Positions 17,192 through 26,655 of a stretch of DNA of 64,000 nucleotides are shown here, one piece after another. The notes beneath the pieces were generated by a model, which was not told the DNA's origin, ran no database searches, and worked only from the letters and a program-made list of their open reading frames with translations. Within the stretch, counting starts at the first letter, position 1. Each line of letters begins with the position of its first letter. Made by a program: the position numbers and the translations under genes. Source of the stretch: Leptothrix discophora (GTDB lineage: Bacteria; Pseudomonadota; Gammaproteobacteria; Burkholderiales; Burkholderiaceae_C). The stretch covers positions 62,001-126,000 of the forward strand of contig NZ_JAUZEE010000004.1 of the NCBI RefSeq assembly GCF_030705305.1, read 5' to 3'.

Positions 17192-18145
17192 TCAGCGCCC
17201 GAGCTGCGGCACCTTGCCGATGGCCACGGCCGCGGCCGCATTGCGGGTCTCGACGCCCAGCTTCTCGTAGACGTGTTCGAGGTGCTTCTTCACCGTCGCC
17301 GCGCTGGCGCCGAGGATGTCGGCAATGTCGCGGTTGGTCTTGCCCCGGCACAGCCACAGCAGCACCTCGGCCTCGCGCCGGGTGACGCGCAAGGCCAGCA
17401 CCAGCGCCTCCAGCGTGGCGGCGTCGTCGGACTCGCGCAGGACGACCAGCCACTCGCCGTCGCCGGTGGCCTCCTGCAGGCTGCAGCGCAGCCGGCGCGT
17501 GCCGACCTCCAGGTCCAGCGGCAGAGCCTGCCGTTCCAGGCCGGCGGCATCGGGCTGGCTCACGCGTCGAGCCTCCCGCTGCAACCAGGCCAACAGCTCG
17601 ACCGGGGCACGGCGCAGGTCGGTGCTGTCGGGTTCGGCCGGATCGGCGAGCATCTGGCGGGCCAGCGCGGTCTGCCACAACACGCGGCCGTCGACCAGGC
17701 GCACCACCAGGCTGGCATGGCCGAAGGCATCGAGCGCGTTGCGCGCCAGGCGCTGCTCGCGCGCGGTGTGCAGGTGGGCGGCGATGCGGGCCAGCACCTC
17801 GCGGGCGCGGATCGGCTTGGTGACGTAGTCGCAGCCACCGGCGGCGAAGGCGGCGACGACATGCTCGGTCTCGGTCAGGCCGGTCATGAAGACGATCGGG
17901 ATGTGGGCGGTCTGCGCATCGGCCTTGAGCCGGCGCGCGACCTCGAAGCCGTCCATGCCGGGCATGACCGCATCCAGCAGCACGACATGCGGCCGCGCCT
18001 GCAACGCCCGGGCGATGGCGTCGACGCCGTTGGTGGCCACCAGCACGGTGTAGCCGGACTCGTCGAGCGCGTCGTGCAGCACGGCGAGGTTGTCGGGCAC
18101 GTCGTCGACGATCAGCACGATGTCGCTGGCGTTGCGGTCAAGCAC
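17192..18145 (-). CDS. LuxR-type response regulator paired with the NCS1-kinase
   Basis: A 317-residue two-component regulator. An N-terminal receiver (residues about 8-125; acidic pocket LIVDD, phospho-acceptor Asp in VVLLDAVMPGMDG, conserved Lys in YVTKPI) is followed by a middle region of about 120 residues resembling a PAS-like linker, and a C-terminal LuxR/GerE helix-turn-helix (VTRREAEVLLWLCRGKTNRDIADILGASAATVKKHLEHVYEKLGV). The start is a GTG at 18145, inside the 3' end of the histidine kinase gene (8-bp overlap), so the two are co-translated and form a pair. Divergence of the kinase gene from ureA suggests control of nitrogen or urea functions; that is inference. Confidence 0.88.
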   Translation of the reverse strand: MLDRNASDIVLIVDDVPDNLAVLHDALDESGYTVLVATNGVDAIARALQARPHVVLLDAVMPGMDGFEVARRLKADAQTAHIPIVFMTGLTETEHVVAAFAAGGCDYVTKPIRAREVLARIAAHLHTAREQRLARNALDAFGHASLVVRLVDGRVLWQTALARQMLADPAEPDSTDLRRAPVELLAWLQREARRVSQPDAAGLERQALPLDLEVGTRRLRCSLQEATGDGEWLVVLRESDDAATLEALVLALRVTRREAEVLLWLCRGKTNRDIADILGASAATVKKHLEHVYEKLGVETRNAAAAVAIGKVPQLGR

Positions 18146-21100
18146 GGCGGTCGTCTTCCTGGGTGAGGGGTGCGGGTGGCAGCTCGCGCAGCAGCGCGTC
18201 GAGCTGGAAGCCGCGGGCCAGGCCGCGCCAGCGCTCGATCGACGCGGCCGACCGGGCATGCCGTTGTTGCAGGCCGTCGAGCGCGCGCATCACGCCGCGC
18301 AGATAACCCAGCGACAAGGCCTCGCGCAGCGCGGACAGGTCGGCATCGGGCGGCAGGGATGTCGCATCGACCCGCCCGGCTGGCTCATGGCCTGAGCCTG
18401 TCGGAACGCCGATACGGGGCGCGTCGATCCAGTCGATCGACAGCTGGCGGCCGAGCCAGTCGAGCAACTCGTGCAGGCGCACCGGCTTGACGAAGAAGTC
18501 GGCCGGCGTGATGCCGACGTCGTTGTCCAGCGCCTGGTCGAAGGCATTGGCCGAGACGATGGCGCGGACCGGTGGCGGCGCATCGGCCGGCCAGTCGCGC
18601 TGCAACCGTCGCAGCGTCTCCCAGCCGTCGATGCCGGGCATGGCGAGGTCCATGAAGACGGCCTCCGGGCGCTGCGACGGCGCCAGGGTGGCCAGCAGCG
18701 CCAGCGCCTCCTCGCCGCTGGCGGCCTGGCGCAGGTCGAAGCCCAGCGGCGCCAGCATGGACAGCAGCAGGCCGCGGTCGGCCTCCTCGTTGTCGACCAC
18801 CAGGATGCGGCGCGGCCGGCCACGCTGGCCGATGCGCACGGGCACCTGCTCGCGCGGCAGCGCGGCATCGTCGGCCAGCGCCGGCAGGAAGAGCTTGAGC
18901 CGGAAGGTGGTGCCCACGCCGGGCGTGCTGTCGACCGTCATCTCGCCGCCCATCAGCGCGGTCAGCATGCGGCTGATGGTCAGGCCGAGGCCGGTGCCGC
19001 TGCCCGAGGCCGCACCGGCCGCCGAGCCGCGCTCGAAGGGCTCGAAGACCCGCTCCAGCTCGGCCGCGTCCATGCCGGGGCCGGAGTCGACGATCTCGAA
19101 GCGGGCGATCTCGCGGGCATGCTGGACCCGCAGCACGACCTGGCCCTGCTGGGTGAACTTGACGGCGTTGCCGACCAGGTTGATCAGGATCTGGCGCAGC
19201 CGCCGCTCGTCGGCCCGCACGACCGCCGGCAGGTGCGCATCCAGCTCGCTGCGGAAGGCGATGCCCTTGGAGGCGGCCTGCAGCTCGAACAGCCGGGCGA
19301 TCTCGGCGAGCGTGTCGGCAAAGCGCATCGGCCGGGTCTGCAGTGCGAGCTTGCCGCCCTCGATGCGGGCCAGGTCCAGCGTGCCCTCGATCAGCGACAG
19401 CAGGTGGTCGCCACCGCGCCGGATCACGCCGACGGCCTGGCGCCGGTGCGCCGGCATGGCCTCGTCCTCCTCCAGCAGCTGGGCATAGCCGAGGATGGAG
19501 TTCAGCGGCGTGCGCAGCTCATGGCTGATGGCGGTGATGTAGCGCGTCTTGGCGCCGTTGGCCGCCTCGGCCTGGGCCCGCGCGGCATCGGCCACCGCCT
19601 TGGCGTCCTGCAGCGCCAGGTCGGTCTGGCGGTGCGAGGCGATCTCGCGCTGCAGTGCCACGGTCTGCTGGTGCAGCGCCTCGGTCTGGCGGTTCGACTC
19701 CTCCTGCGCCACGACCCGGCTCTGATGCGCCAGCACCAGCCACCACGCCACCACGCCGGCGGCCAGCAGCAAGGCCGCGTAGGCCTTGACGTAGCCCGCC
19801 CGCAGGCCCTCGGTCAGGCCGGACCAGAGGTCGGGCGACAGGCTCAGTCCCTGAGCCTCCAGCGTGCGCAGTTCCTGGTGATAGAGCACGCCGAACATCA
19901 GCCCCAGCAGCGGAACGACCACCAGCATCAGCAGCACGAAATGGCCCAGGCCCTTGTCCAGATAGGGCCAGACGCGGCGCGGCAGCAGCCGCCGCAAGGC
20001 CGCGCTCCACTGCACCGACAGGCGCGCCTGCGGCTTGCACAGGTCGTTGCAGCGGGCGTCCAGCGTGCAGCACAGCGAGCAGATCGGACCGCCGTAGGCC
20101 GGGCAGGCGGCCATGTCGTCGGACTCGTAGTCGCGCTCGCAGATGCTGCAGCGGGCCAGCGACAGCGGCGCGCCCTCGGTCGGCCGGCCCAGCCGGCGGT
20201 AGGTGCCCGAGGACGGGCAGGCGGCGCAGGCACCGCCCGGGGCGCCGTCGCAGCCAGCGGGCTGCGTCCGCGCCAGGTAGTAGCGCCCGCCGGTCGCCCA
20301 GGCGATCAGCGGCGAGGCGATGCAGGCCGTCACCAGCGCGATGGCCGCCGACCAGGCCTGCGTCCAGGGCCCGAACAGGCCCAGGTAGGCGGCCACCGAC
20401 AGCAGCGAGGCCAGCACCATCGCGCCGACCCCGACCGGGTTGATGTCCCACAGGTAGGCGCGGCGGAACTCGATGCCCGGCGGCGACAGGCCCAGCGGCT
20501 TGTTGATGACGAGGTCGGCCACCACCGCCATCAGCCAGCTGATCGCGAGGTTGCTGTAGAGGCCCAGCACGCCGCCCAGCGCCTGGAACACGTCCAGCTC
20601 CATCAGCACCAGCGCGATGAGGATGTTGAACAGCATCCAGACCACCCGGCCGGGGTGGCTGTGGGCCACGCGCGAGAAGAAGTTGCTCCAGGCCAGCGAG
20701 CCGGCATAGGCGTTGGTGACGTTGATCTTGAGCTGCGAGACGACCACGAACAGCGCGGTGGCGGCCACCGCCCAGCCGTAGTTCGGGAACACGTACTCGT
20801 AGGCCGCCAGGTACATCTGGTTCGGGTCGACCGCCCGTTCGGTCGGCACCGAATGGCCGATCGCCAGGCTGGCCAGCAGCGCGCCGCCGAGCATCTTGAG
20901 CACGCCCGGCACGATCCAGCCGATGCCGCCGACCAGCGTGCCGGCCCACCAGCGCAGCCGGTTGCGCGGCGTGCGCTCGGGCATGAAGCGCAGGTAGTCG
21001 GCCTGCTCGCCCATCTGCGTGATCAGCGCGATGCCCACCGTCATCGCCGCGCCGAAGGCCAGGCCGTCGAAGCCGTGCAGGTCGCGTTCGCCACCGTAGG

Positions 21101-21776
21101 CCCGCAGCTCGTCGAGCAGGCCGGGGTTACGCGCGAACACGTAGGCATAGGGCAGCAGCAGCATCGCCAGCCACAGTGGCTGGCTCCAGACCTGCAGCCT
21201 GCTGATCAGCGTCACGCCATGCGTGACCAGCGGGATCACCACCAGCGCGCAGACCAGGTAGCCCCAGGCCGGCGGGATGTCGAAGGCAAGCTCGAGGGCG
21301 TAGGCCATGACCGCCGCCTCCAGCGCGAAGAAGATGAAGGTGAAGCTCGCGTAGATCAGCGAGGTCAGCGTCGAGCCGATGTAGCCAAAGCCGGCGCCGC
21401 GCGTCAGCAGGTCCATGTCCAGGCCATGGCGGGCGGCGTAGACGCTGATCGGGATGCCCGCCAGCGCGATCACCAGCGCGGTTGCCAGGATGGCCAGCGC
21501 CGCGTTGACGAAGCCGTGCTGGACCAGCAGCGTCGCGCCGACCGCCTCCAGCACCAGGAAGGACGAGGCGCCGCCGAAGGCGGTGTTGGCCACCCGGCCG
21601 ATGCCCCAGCGGCGCGCCGCGCGCGGCGTGAAGCGCAGCGCGTAGTCCTCGATCGTCTCGTGCGCGACCCAGCTGTTGTAGTCGCGCCGGACCTTGATGA
21701 CCCGCTGCGGCGGCGCCTCCTCCGCCCAGGCGGAGGCCGCAGAGGCAGGGACATCGACGGGCGGCAGGGCGGACAT
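18138..21776 (-). CDS. NCS1-type permease fused to hybrid histidine kinase/response regulator
   Basis: A 1212-residue fusion. Residues about 20-510 are a twelve-helix nucleobase-cation-symport-1 (cytosine/uracil/allantoin permease-like) domain. Residues about 510-580 are Cys-rich (CDGAPGGACAACP, CSICERDYESDDMAACP, CSLCCTLDARCNDLCKP), suggesting a metal site. Two more helices and a coiled coil lead to HisKA with H752 in SHELRTPLN. HATPase_c follows, with N-box LINLVGNAVKFT and G-boxes VDSGPGMD and GTGLGL. A C-terminal receiver has its Asp near 1043 (AVFMDLAMPG), with a short tail. Start chosen as MSALPPVDVP; an upstream ATG at 21845 is possible. It diverges from ureA by 222 bp. A transporter-like sensor comparable in design to CbrA; the ligand is unknown. 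Confidence 0.88.
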   Translation of the reverse strand: MSALPPVDVPASAASAWAEEAPPQRVIKVRRDYNSWVAHETIEDYALRFTPRAARRWGIGRVANTAFGGASSFLVLEAVGATLLVQHGFVNAALAILATALVIALAGIPISVYAARHGLDMDLLTRGAGFGYIGSTLTSLIYASFTFIFFALEAAVMAYALELAFDIPPAWGYLVCALVVIPLVTHGVTLISRLQVWSQPLWLAMLLLPYAYVFARNPGLLDELRAYGGERDLHGFDGLAFGAAMTVGIALITQMGEQADYLRFMPERTPRNRLRWWAGTLVGGIGWIVPGVLKMLGGALLASLAIGHSVPTERAVDPNQMYLAAYEYVFPNYGWAVAATALFVVVSQLKINVTNAYAGSLAWSNFFSRVAHSHPGRVVWMLFNILIALVLMELDVFQALGGVLGLYSNLAISWLMAVVADLVINKPLGLSPPGIEFRRAYLWDINPVGVGAMVLASLLSVAAYLGLFGPWTQAWSAAIALVTACIASPLIAWATGGRYYLARTQPAGCDGAPGGACAACPSSGTYRRLGRPTEGAPLSLARCSICERDYESDDMAACPAYGGPICSLCCTLDARCNDLCKPQARLSVQWSAALRRLLPRRVWPYLDKGLGHFVLLMLVVVPLLGLMFGVLYHQELRTLEAQGLSLSPDLWSGLTEGLRAGYVKAYAALLLAAGVVAWWLVLAHQSRVVAQEESNRQTEALHQQTVALQREIASHRQTDLALQDAKAVADAARAQAEAANGAKTRYITAISHELRTPLNSILGYAQLLEEDEAMPAHRRQAVGVIRRGGDHLLSLIEGTLDLARIEGGKLALQTRPMRFADTLAEIARLFELQAASKGIAFRSELDAHLPAVVRADERRLRQILINLVGNAVKFTQQGQVVLRVQHAREIARFEIVDSGPGMDAAELERVFEPFERGSAAGAASGSGTGLGLTISRMLTALMGGEMTVDSTPGVGTTFRLKLFLPALADDAALPREQVPVRIGQRGRPRRILVVDNEEADRGLLLSMLAPLGFDLRQAASGEEALALLATLAPSQRPEAVFMDLAMPGIDGWETLRRLQRDWPADAPPPVRAIVSANAFDQALDNDVGITPADFFVKPVRLHELLDWLGRQLSIDWIDAPRIGVPTGSGHEPAGRVDATSLPPDADLSALREALSLGYLRGVMRALDGLQQRHARSAASIERWRGLARGFQLDALLRELPPAPLTQEDDRRA

Positions 21777-21934
21777 CTTGGCGACAGGGATCGGCGGCAG
21801 GGATCGGCGTGAACGGACCGCACGGGAGTGCAAGTTCCACACCATCGAACCGGGTTCGGCGGATGGATGCGGCGGGCGGGTCAGCGCATCGTTGGCGGCG
21901 CGCTGGCGGGCCCCGGCTCCCGGTGCATCGAAGG

Positions 21935-21950
21935 TGGCACGCGCCTTGCG
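21935..21950 (+). promoter_or_regulatory. Sigma-54 (-24/-12) promoter upstream of ureA
   Basis: TGGCAC-GCGCC-TTGCG matches the RpoN consensus TGGCAC-N5-TTGCW in all but the last base, with the correct GG/GC spacing. Transcription would begin near 21961, leaving a leader of about 38 nt before ureA. RpoN promoters need an enhancer-binding activator, classically NtrC under nitrogen limitation. I did not find a clear NtrC dyad in the remaining gap; GCAC-GGGA-GTGC near 21818 has the wrong spacing. Confidence 0.7.
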
Positions 21951-21998
21951 CCAGCGTGGCCCTGGCCATCCAGCCGGCCCACCCGACCCGAGCACGAC

Positions 21999-22301
21999 AT
22001 GGAACTGACCCCGCGCGAGAAGGACAAGCTCCTGATCTTCACCGCCGCCCTGCTGGCCGAACGGCGCAAGGCGCGTGGCCTGAAGCTCAACTACCCCGAG
22101 TCGGTCGCGCTGATCAGCGCGGCCATCATGGAAGGGGCCCGCGACGGCAAGAGCGTCGCCGAGCTGATGAGCGACGGCAAGCTGGTGCTGTCGCGCCACG
22201 AGGTCATGGACGGCGTCGCCGAGATGATCCCGGAGATCCAGGTCGAGGCCACCTTCCCGGACGGCACCAAGCTGGTGACCGTGCACCAACCCATTGCATG
22301 A
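21999..22301 (+). CDS. ureA: Urease gamma subunit UreA
   Basis: A 100-residue small structural subunit, the standard length. It begins [34 protein letters not shown] and ends [19 protein letters not shown], the canonical UreA ends. The ATG at 21999 was chosen because homologues start there; the frame is open further upstream only as leader. UreA, UreB and UreC form the (alpha-beta-gamma)3 urease that hydrolyses urea to ammonia and carbamate in the cytoplasm. First gene of ureA-small ORF-ureB-ureC, 38 nt or so downstream of the predicted sigma-54 start site. Confidence 0.97.
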   Translation: MELTPREKDKLLIFTAALLAERRKARGLKLNYPESVALISAAIMEGARDGKSVAELMSDGKLVLSRHEVMDGVAEMIPEIQVEATFPDGTKLVTVHQPIA

Positions 22302-22394
22302 ACGACGTCGGGCAACCCATCCCGGTGCGTCACGCACCGGCGTCTGCCTGATCTCTGACCCATCGATCGCACCCCCACATCACCGGAGCCGCGC

Positions 22395-22562
22395 ATGAAC
22401 CTGCTCATCCCTGCCCTCATCGGCCTGACCGCCTTCAACGCCCAGGCCCACGAAGGCCACGGCATGCCCGGCCTGAGCCACTGGCATGCGGGCGACAGCG
22501 CCCTGTGGCTGGTTGGCGCCGCCCTGGCCGCCGGCCTGTGGCTGGCCCGCCGTGGCCGCTGA
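22395..22562 (+). CDS. 55-residue His-rich small membrane protein between ureA and ureB
   Basis: A short open frame fills the otherwise unexplained gap between ureA and ureB. ATG 22395 is preceded at a good distance by CCGGAG. The product has a short hydrophobic N-terminal segment with a signal-like end ([15 protein letters not shown]), then a His-rich stretch [15 protein letters not shown], a second hydrophobic segment ([16 protein letters not shown]) and a basic end RRGR. The [14 protein letters not shown] part recalls the metal-binding N-terminus of HupE/UreJ nickel permeases, but the rest of such a permease is missing. It may be a reduced UreJ-like or nickel-handling peptide. Co-transcribed with the urease structural genes; function not known to me. 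Confidence 0.72.
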   Translation: MNLLIPALIGLTAFNAQAHEGHGMPGLSHWHAGDSALWLVGAALAAGLWLARRGR

Positions 22563-22586
22563 AGCCATCAGCCGACGAGCGCAGCC

Positions 22587-22892
22587 ATGATCCCCGGCGA
22601 ACTCTTCACCGACGGTCCCGACCACCCGATCAACACCGGCCGGCGCACGGTCACGCTGGTGGTCGAGAACGCGAGCGACCGACCGATCCAGGTCGGCTCG
22701 CACTACCACTTCGCCGAGACCAATGCCGGCCTGCGCTTCGACCGCGCCGCCGCGCACGGCATGCGGCTGAACATCGCCAGCGGCACCGCCGTGCGCTTCG
22801 AGCCCGGCCAGCAGCGCACCGTCGAACTGGTCGACTACGCCGGCGACCGGCAGGTCTGGGGCTTTCGCGGCCTCGTACAAGGAGCCCTGTGA
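22587..22892 (+). CDS. ureB: Urease beta subunit UreB
   Basis: A 101-residue UreB. It starts [19 protein letters not shown], carries [22 protein letters not shown] and [29 protein letters not shown], and ends [12 protein letters not shown], all conserved family stretches. In many bacteria the beta subunit has this length and is separate from gamma. The stop overlaps the first base of the ureC start (TGATG), so ureB and ureC are translationally coupled. Confidence 0.97.
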   Translation: MIPGELFTDGPDHPINTGRRTVTLVVENASDRPIQVGSHYHFAETNAGLRFDRAAAHGMRLNIASGTAVRFEPGQQRTVELVDYAGDRQVWGFRGLVQGAL

Positions 22893-24619
22893 TGGCATTT
22901 GTCCCGCGACGCGCCTATGCCGAGATGTTCGGCCCCACCGTCGGCGATCGCCTGCGCCTGGCCGACACCGATCTGATCCTGGAGGTCGAGCAGGACCTGA
23001 CGCTGCGCGCCGGTCACTACGGCGAGGAAGTGAAGTTCGGCGGCGGCAAGACCATCCGCGACGGCATGGGCCAGAGCCAGCGGTGCAACGGCCCCGGCCC
23101 CGGCGACGCGGTCGATTGCGTCATCACCAACGCGGTGATCCTGGACCACTGGGGCATCGTCAAGGCCGACATCGGCCTGAAGGGCAACCGCATCGCGGCG
23201 ATCGGCAAGGCCGGCAACCCGGACGTGCAGCCGGGCGTGGACATCGTCATCGGCCCGGGCACCGAGGTCATCGCGGCCGAAGGGCTGATCGTCACCGCCG
23301 GTGCGATCGACAGCCACATCCACTGGATCTGCCCGCAGCAGATCGACGAGGCGCTGGCCTCGGGCGTCACCACCATGCTCGGCGGCGGCACCGGTCCGGC
23401 CACCGGCACCTTCGCCACCACCTGCACGCCCGGCCCGGAGAACATCCAGCGCATGCTGCAGGCGGCCGACGCCTTCCCGATGAACATCGGCTTCCTGGGC
23501 AAGGGCAACGCCAGCCGTCCGGAAGCGCTGCGCCAGCAGGTCGAGGCCGGCGCGATCGGCCTGAAGCTGCACGAGGACTGGGGCACCACGCCGGCGGCGA
23601 TCGACAACTGCCTGAGCGTGGCCGAGGAAAGCGACGTCCAGGTCGCCATCCACACCGACACGCTCAACGAATCGGGCTTCGTCGAGGACACCGTCGCCGC
23701 CTTCAAGGGCCGCACCATCCACAGCTTCCACACCGAAGGTGCGGGTGGCGGCCATGCGCCCGACATCATGAAGGTGGTCGGCGAGGCCAACGTGCTGCCC
23801 AGCTCGACCAACCCGACGCGGCCCTACACGGTCAACACGCTCGACGAGCACCTGGACATGCTGATGGTCTGCCATCACCTGGACGCGGGCATCGCCGAGG
23901 ACCTGGCCTTTGCCGAGAGCCGGATCCGGCGCGAGACCATTGCGGCCGAGGACATCCTGCACGACCTCGGCGCGATCAGCATGTTCTCGTCGGACTCACA
24001 GGCCATGGGCCGGGTCGGCGAGGTGGTGATCCGCTGCTGGCAGACGGCGCACAAGATGAAGGTGCAGCGCGGCAAGCTGCCGGGCGACAGCGAGCGCCAC
24101 GACAACGAACGCATCAAGCGCTACCTGGCCAAGATGACCATCAACCCGGCGCTGGCTCACGGCGTGAGCCATGAGGTCGGCTCGATCGAGGTCGGCAAGT
24201 GGGCCGACCTGGTGTTCTGGAAGCCGGCCTTCTTCGGCGTCAAGCCCAGCCTGGTGCTCAAGGGCGGCTTCATCGCGCTGGCCGCCATGGGCGACCCGAA
24301 CGCCAGCATCCCGACGCCGCAGCCGGTCCACTACCGGCCGATGTTCGGCAGCTTCGGCGGCGCGATCGCGAAGACCTCGCTGACCTTCCTGTCGCAGTCG
24401 GCCCTGGCCGACGACGTGGCGACCCGCTACGGCCTGCACAAGCACCTGTCGGCGGTGCGCGGCTGCCGCACGATCAGGAAGGCTGGCATGGTCCACAACA
24501 GCTACACGCCGGTGATGGAGATCGACGCCCAAACCTACACCGTGCGCGCCGACGGCCAGCTGCTGACCTGCGAACCGGCCAAGGTGCTGCCGATGGCGCA
24601 GAGGTATTTCCTGTTTTGA
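22892..24619 (+). CDS. ureC: Urease alpha (catalytic) subunit UreC
   Basis: A 575-residue catalytic subunit. All nickel-site residues are present: H142 and H144 (SHIHW), carbamylated K225 (GLKLHEDWG), the following H227, His in [12 protein letters not shown], His in HTEGAGGGH, and D368 in [13 protein letters not shown]; the flap MVCHHLD is also intact. It should be enzymatically competent once UreDEFG have loaded nickel. Start [14 protein letters not shown] at 22892 overlaps the ureB stop. After ureC one expects ureE, but the neighbour is a sialidase on the opposite strand; ureE lies 14 kb further on. Confidence 0.97.
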   Translation: MAFVPRRAYAEMFGPTVGDRLRLADTDLILEVEQDLTLRAGHYGEEVKFGGGKTIRDGMGQSQRCNGPGPGDAVDCVITNAVILDHWGIVKADIGLKGNRIAAIGKAGNPDVQPGVDIVIGPGTEVIAAEGLIVTAGAIDSHIHWICPQQIDEALASGVTTMLGGGTGPATGTFATTCTPGPENIQRMLQAADAFPMNIGFLGKGNASRPEALRQQVEAGAIGLKLHEDWGTTPAAIDNCLSVAEESDVQVAIHTDTLNESGFVEDTVAAFKGRTIHSFHTEGAGGGHAPDIMKVVGEANVLPSSTNPTRPYTVNTLDEHLDMLMVCHHLDAGIAEDLAFAESRIRRETIAAEDILHDLGAISMFSSDSQAMGRVGEVVIRCWQTAHKMKVQRGKLPGDSERHDNERIKRYLAKMTINPALAHGVSHEVGSIEVGKWADLVFWKPAFFGVKPSLVLKGGFIALAAMGDPNASIPTPQPVHYRPMFGSFGGAIAKTSLTFLSQSALADDVATRYGLHKHLSAVRGCRTIRKAGMVHNSYTPVMEIDAQTYTVRADGQLLTCEPAKVLPMAQRYFLF

Positions 24620-24647
24620 GGGGCGACGGCTCGCGTCTGATCGGTCC

Positions 24648-26609
24648 TCAGTACGGCGCCTTCCAGAAGCCGCTGTGGTCCTGCTTGAACTTGGACTGGT
24701 GATTGAAAACGCGGGTCGCGGATCGGGCATGCAGCGCGATGGTGTCCGTACTCAGCGCCAGCGCGTGCACACGGACGTCAAACACCAAGCCTGACAGCGA
24801 CGCCACACCGTCCGAGCCGGCGAGCACCAGCGGATCACTCGTTTGGATGCGATAGCCGGGCGGTACGGTCGACGTGTACAAGGCTGATGAATCGAGGCGT
24901 ACACCGTCCAGGTGGATGGACATCACGCCGGAAACGCGATCGATCTGGGCTGTTACCGTGTGCTTGACCGAGCGGTCACTCAGTCGATCGCCGATGGCAG
25001 CCTTGATGCCGAGACGGGCCGCGCCGGCTTCGGAGCCCAGGGCGCGGAACTTGATGTAGCCGTCCTCGATGAACAGCCCCCAGCCGGGCACGGTCGAAAT
25101 CCGGTTGCCCTTGCGGGCCAGGAAGGAAGGGCCGGCAAGAGTGGCGGTCGAGCGCAGGGCGAAGCTCACCGAAACGCTGAAGTCACCCTGGTCGGGATCC
25201 ATCGTCGATTCGCTGGCGATCTTCCCCATCGACGCGTTCAGCACCCCGGTGGCGAACTGCCTTCCGAAGGCGGGAACACGCCAGCTGTCCTTGCCGGCGG
25301 TCATCGCCTCCAGGTTTACCTTGGTGAACAGCAGGCCCGATTCCATGTTCCCGCCGGTGTAGGCACCGGACTTGACCGCTTCATGCAGGATGCCGACCTG
25401 GTGATCGGTCGTGGCCACGAGGTCGCTGTACGCAGCGCTGCCGGCTTGATAGACGTACTCGGTCGACCAGGTCACGCCTTCGTCGTAGCTGACCCTCAAG
25501 GTCCCCTTGATGCGGCTCGAGTCATTGGCGGGGTTCGAGAAGACCAGCCGGGACACCATGCTGGCCTCGGTTGAACGCGAGAAGGACAGCACGCTCGATT
25601 CGACCAGTGGGGAGATCAACTGAGGGTCATAGCCGAGGTTCTTCCAGTAGTTGCTGCCGTCGTTGGGCCGGTAGTCGTGGACTCCCCCCATCCATGAGAC
25701 ACCCCCGTCCTCGCTGAAGGACACCGCGTTGACCTTGCCGACCGATCGGTGATAGTTGCGCATGGTCATGTAGATCTGACCGCCGTCGAGTTGGGCCGCG
25801 CTCGACTCGTTGGTGTCGGCACCGACGGTCCCTCCCAGCGTGAAGGTCTGGCTCGCAGGGTCCAGGATCACCGCGTGCGTGAACATTCGATAGGCGCTGC
25901 CACCCATGCCCAGGCTGCTTTCCGAGTGATTGGCGGGAAACAGCAGCTTGCCGTCGGCCAGCTCGATCGCATGCCCGGGCGTCATGGCATACCAGCCCCA
26001 CAGGCCAGACGAGTAGTTCTTGTTGCCAGCATAGGGATGCACCTGAGCATCGATGTTCAGAGCCTGCGCGCCTGCGTCGGTCCACGTGAGACCGCCATCC
26101 GCGCTGCGGCGGTAGTACACAGCCGCACGGTAGTCACTCTGGCCCGCACTGAGCGGACCCTTGCGGTCCGCAAGGATGCTGCTTTCGGAGACCGCTGCCT
26201 CGCTGCTGGTGTCATTGGCGTTGTAGTTGACGTTGTAGACCAGGTGGACCTTGCCATGGCGGTCCACCACGGGCGCGGGATTTCGGGTGACACGGCCGCC
26301 GTGATCGGCCACGATCTGCACGGGGCCCCAGACGCCATCGGGGGTGCGGCGACGCATCACCACGTCGATGTTGGCGTCGTGGTCGCCGCAGCCGTATTGC
26401 CGACCTTCGGCGAAGGCGAGCAACGTGCCATCGGACAAGGTCACGACGGCGGGGATCCGGTAGCACGCATAGCGTGGCACGCCGGTGGTCGTGGCCATGC
26501 CGTTGCGAAAGACCCATTCCTCTGTGGCCTGCGCGGCACCGATTCCGTTGGCGGCGGCGCACATGCCGGATGCGGTTGTCAGGGCCAAGGCCCAGTACTT
26601 CGGATTCAT
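24648..26609 (-). CDS. Secreted sialidase (exo-alpha-sialidase, GH33-like)
   Basis: A 653-residue sialidase that would release terminal sialic acids from glycoconjugates. A signal-like N-terminus ends near GIGAAQA. The RIP motif is at R51-P53 in ACYRIPAVV, followed by LLAFAEGR. Asp boxes (SxDxGxxW) are SADGGLTW 169-176, SEDGGVSW 299-306 and SYDEGVTW 374-381. TNESSAAQ with E268, the TMRN arginine at 284 and Y394 in AAYSDL fit the catalytic Glu, the Arg triad and the Tyr nucleophile. About 200 C-terminal residues look like a LamG/concanavalin-type domain. GC is visibly lower than in the urease genes. It is the last gene of the minus-strand sialic-acid transcript, 46 bp after the lyase, and convergent with ureC. 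Confidence 0.9.
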   Translation of the reverse strand: MNPKYWALALTTASGMCAAANGIGAAQATEEWVFRNGMATTTGVPRYACYRIPAVVTLSDGTLLAFAEGRQYGCGDHDANIDVVMRRRTPDGVWGPVQIVADHGGRVTRNPAPVVDRHGKVHLVYNVNYNANDTSSEAAVSESSILADRKGPLSAGQSDYRAAVYYRRSADGGLTWTDAGAQALNIDAQVHPYAGNKNYSSGLWGWYAMTPGHAIELADGKLLFPANHSESSLGMGGSAYRMFTHAVILDPASQTFTLGGTVGADTNESSAAQLDGGQIYMTMRNYHRSVGKVNAVSFSEDGGVSWMGGVHDYRPNDGSNYWKNLGYDPQLISPLVESSVLSFSRSTEASMVSRLVFSNPANDSSRIKGTLRVSYDEGVTWSTEYVYQAGSAAYSDLVATTDHQVGILHEAVKSGAYTGGNMESGLLFTKVNLEAMTAGKDSWRVPAFGRQFATGVLNASMGKIASESTMDPDQGDFSVSVSFALRSTATLAGPSFLARKGNRISTVPGWGLFIEDGYIKFRALGSEAGAARLGIKAAIGDRLSDRSVKHTVTAQIDRVSGVMSIHLDGVRLDSSALYTSTVPPGYRIQTSDPLVLAGSDGVASLSGLVFDVRVHALALSTDTIALHARSATRVFNHQSKFKQDHSGFWKAPY

Positions 26610-26655
26610 GTCGTCTCCTGGCGTTGTTCGAAACTCGCTATTGCTGACGCGCCAA

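Noticed and set aside
18471-21812. 1113-residue open frame on the plus strand
   Set aside because: Shadow of the permease-kinase gene; composition dominated by Arg, Gln, Gly and His with no domain signature.
21810-21830. NtrC-like GCAC...GTGC dyad upstream of the ureA sigma-54 promoter
   Set aside because: The spacing is 4 bp rather than the 7 bp of NtrC sites, so it does not qualify as an NtrC box.
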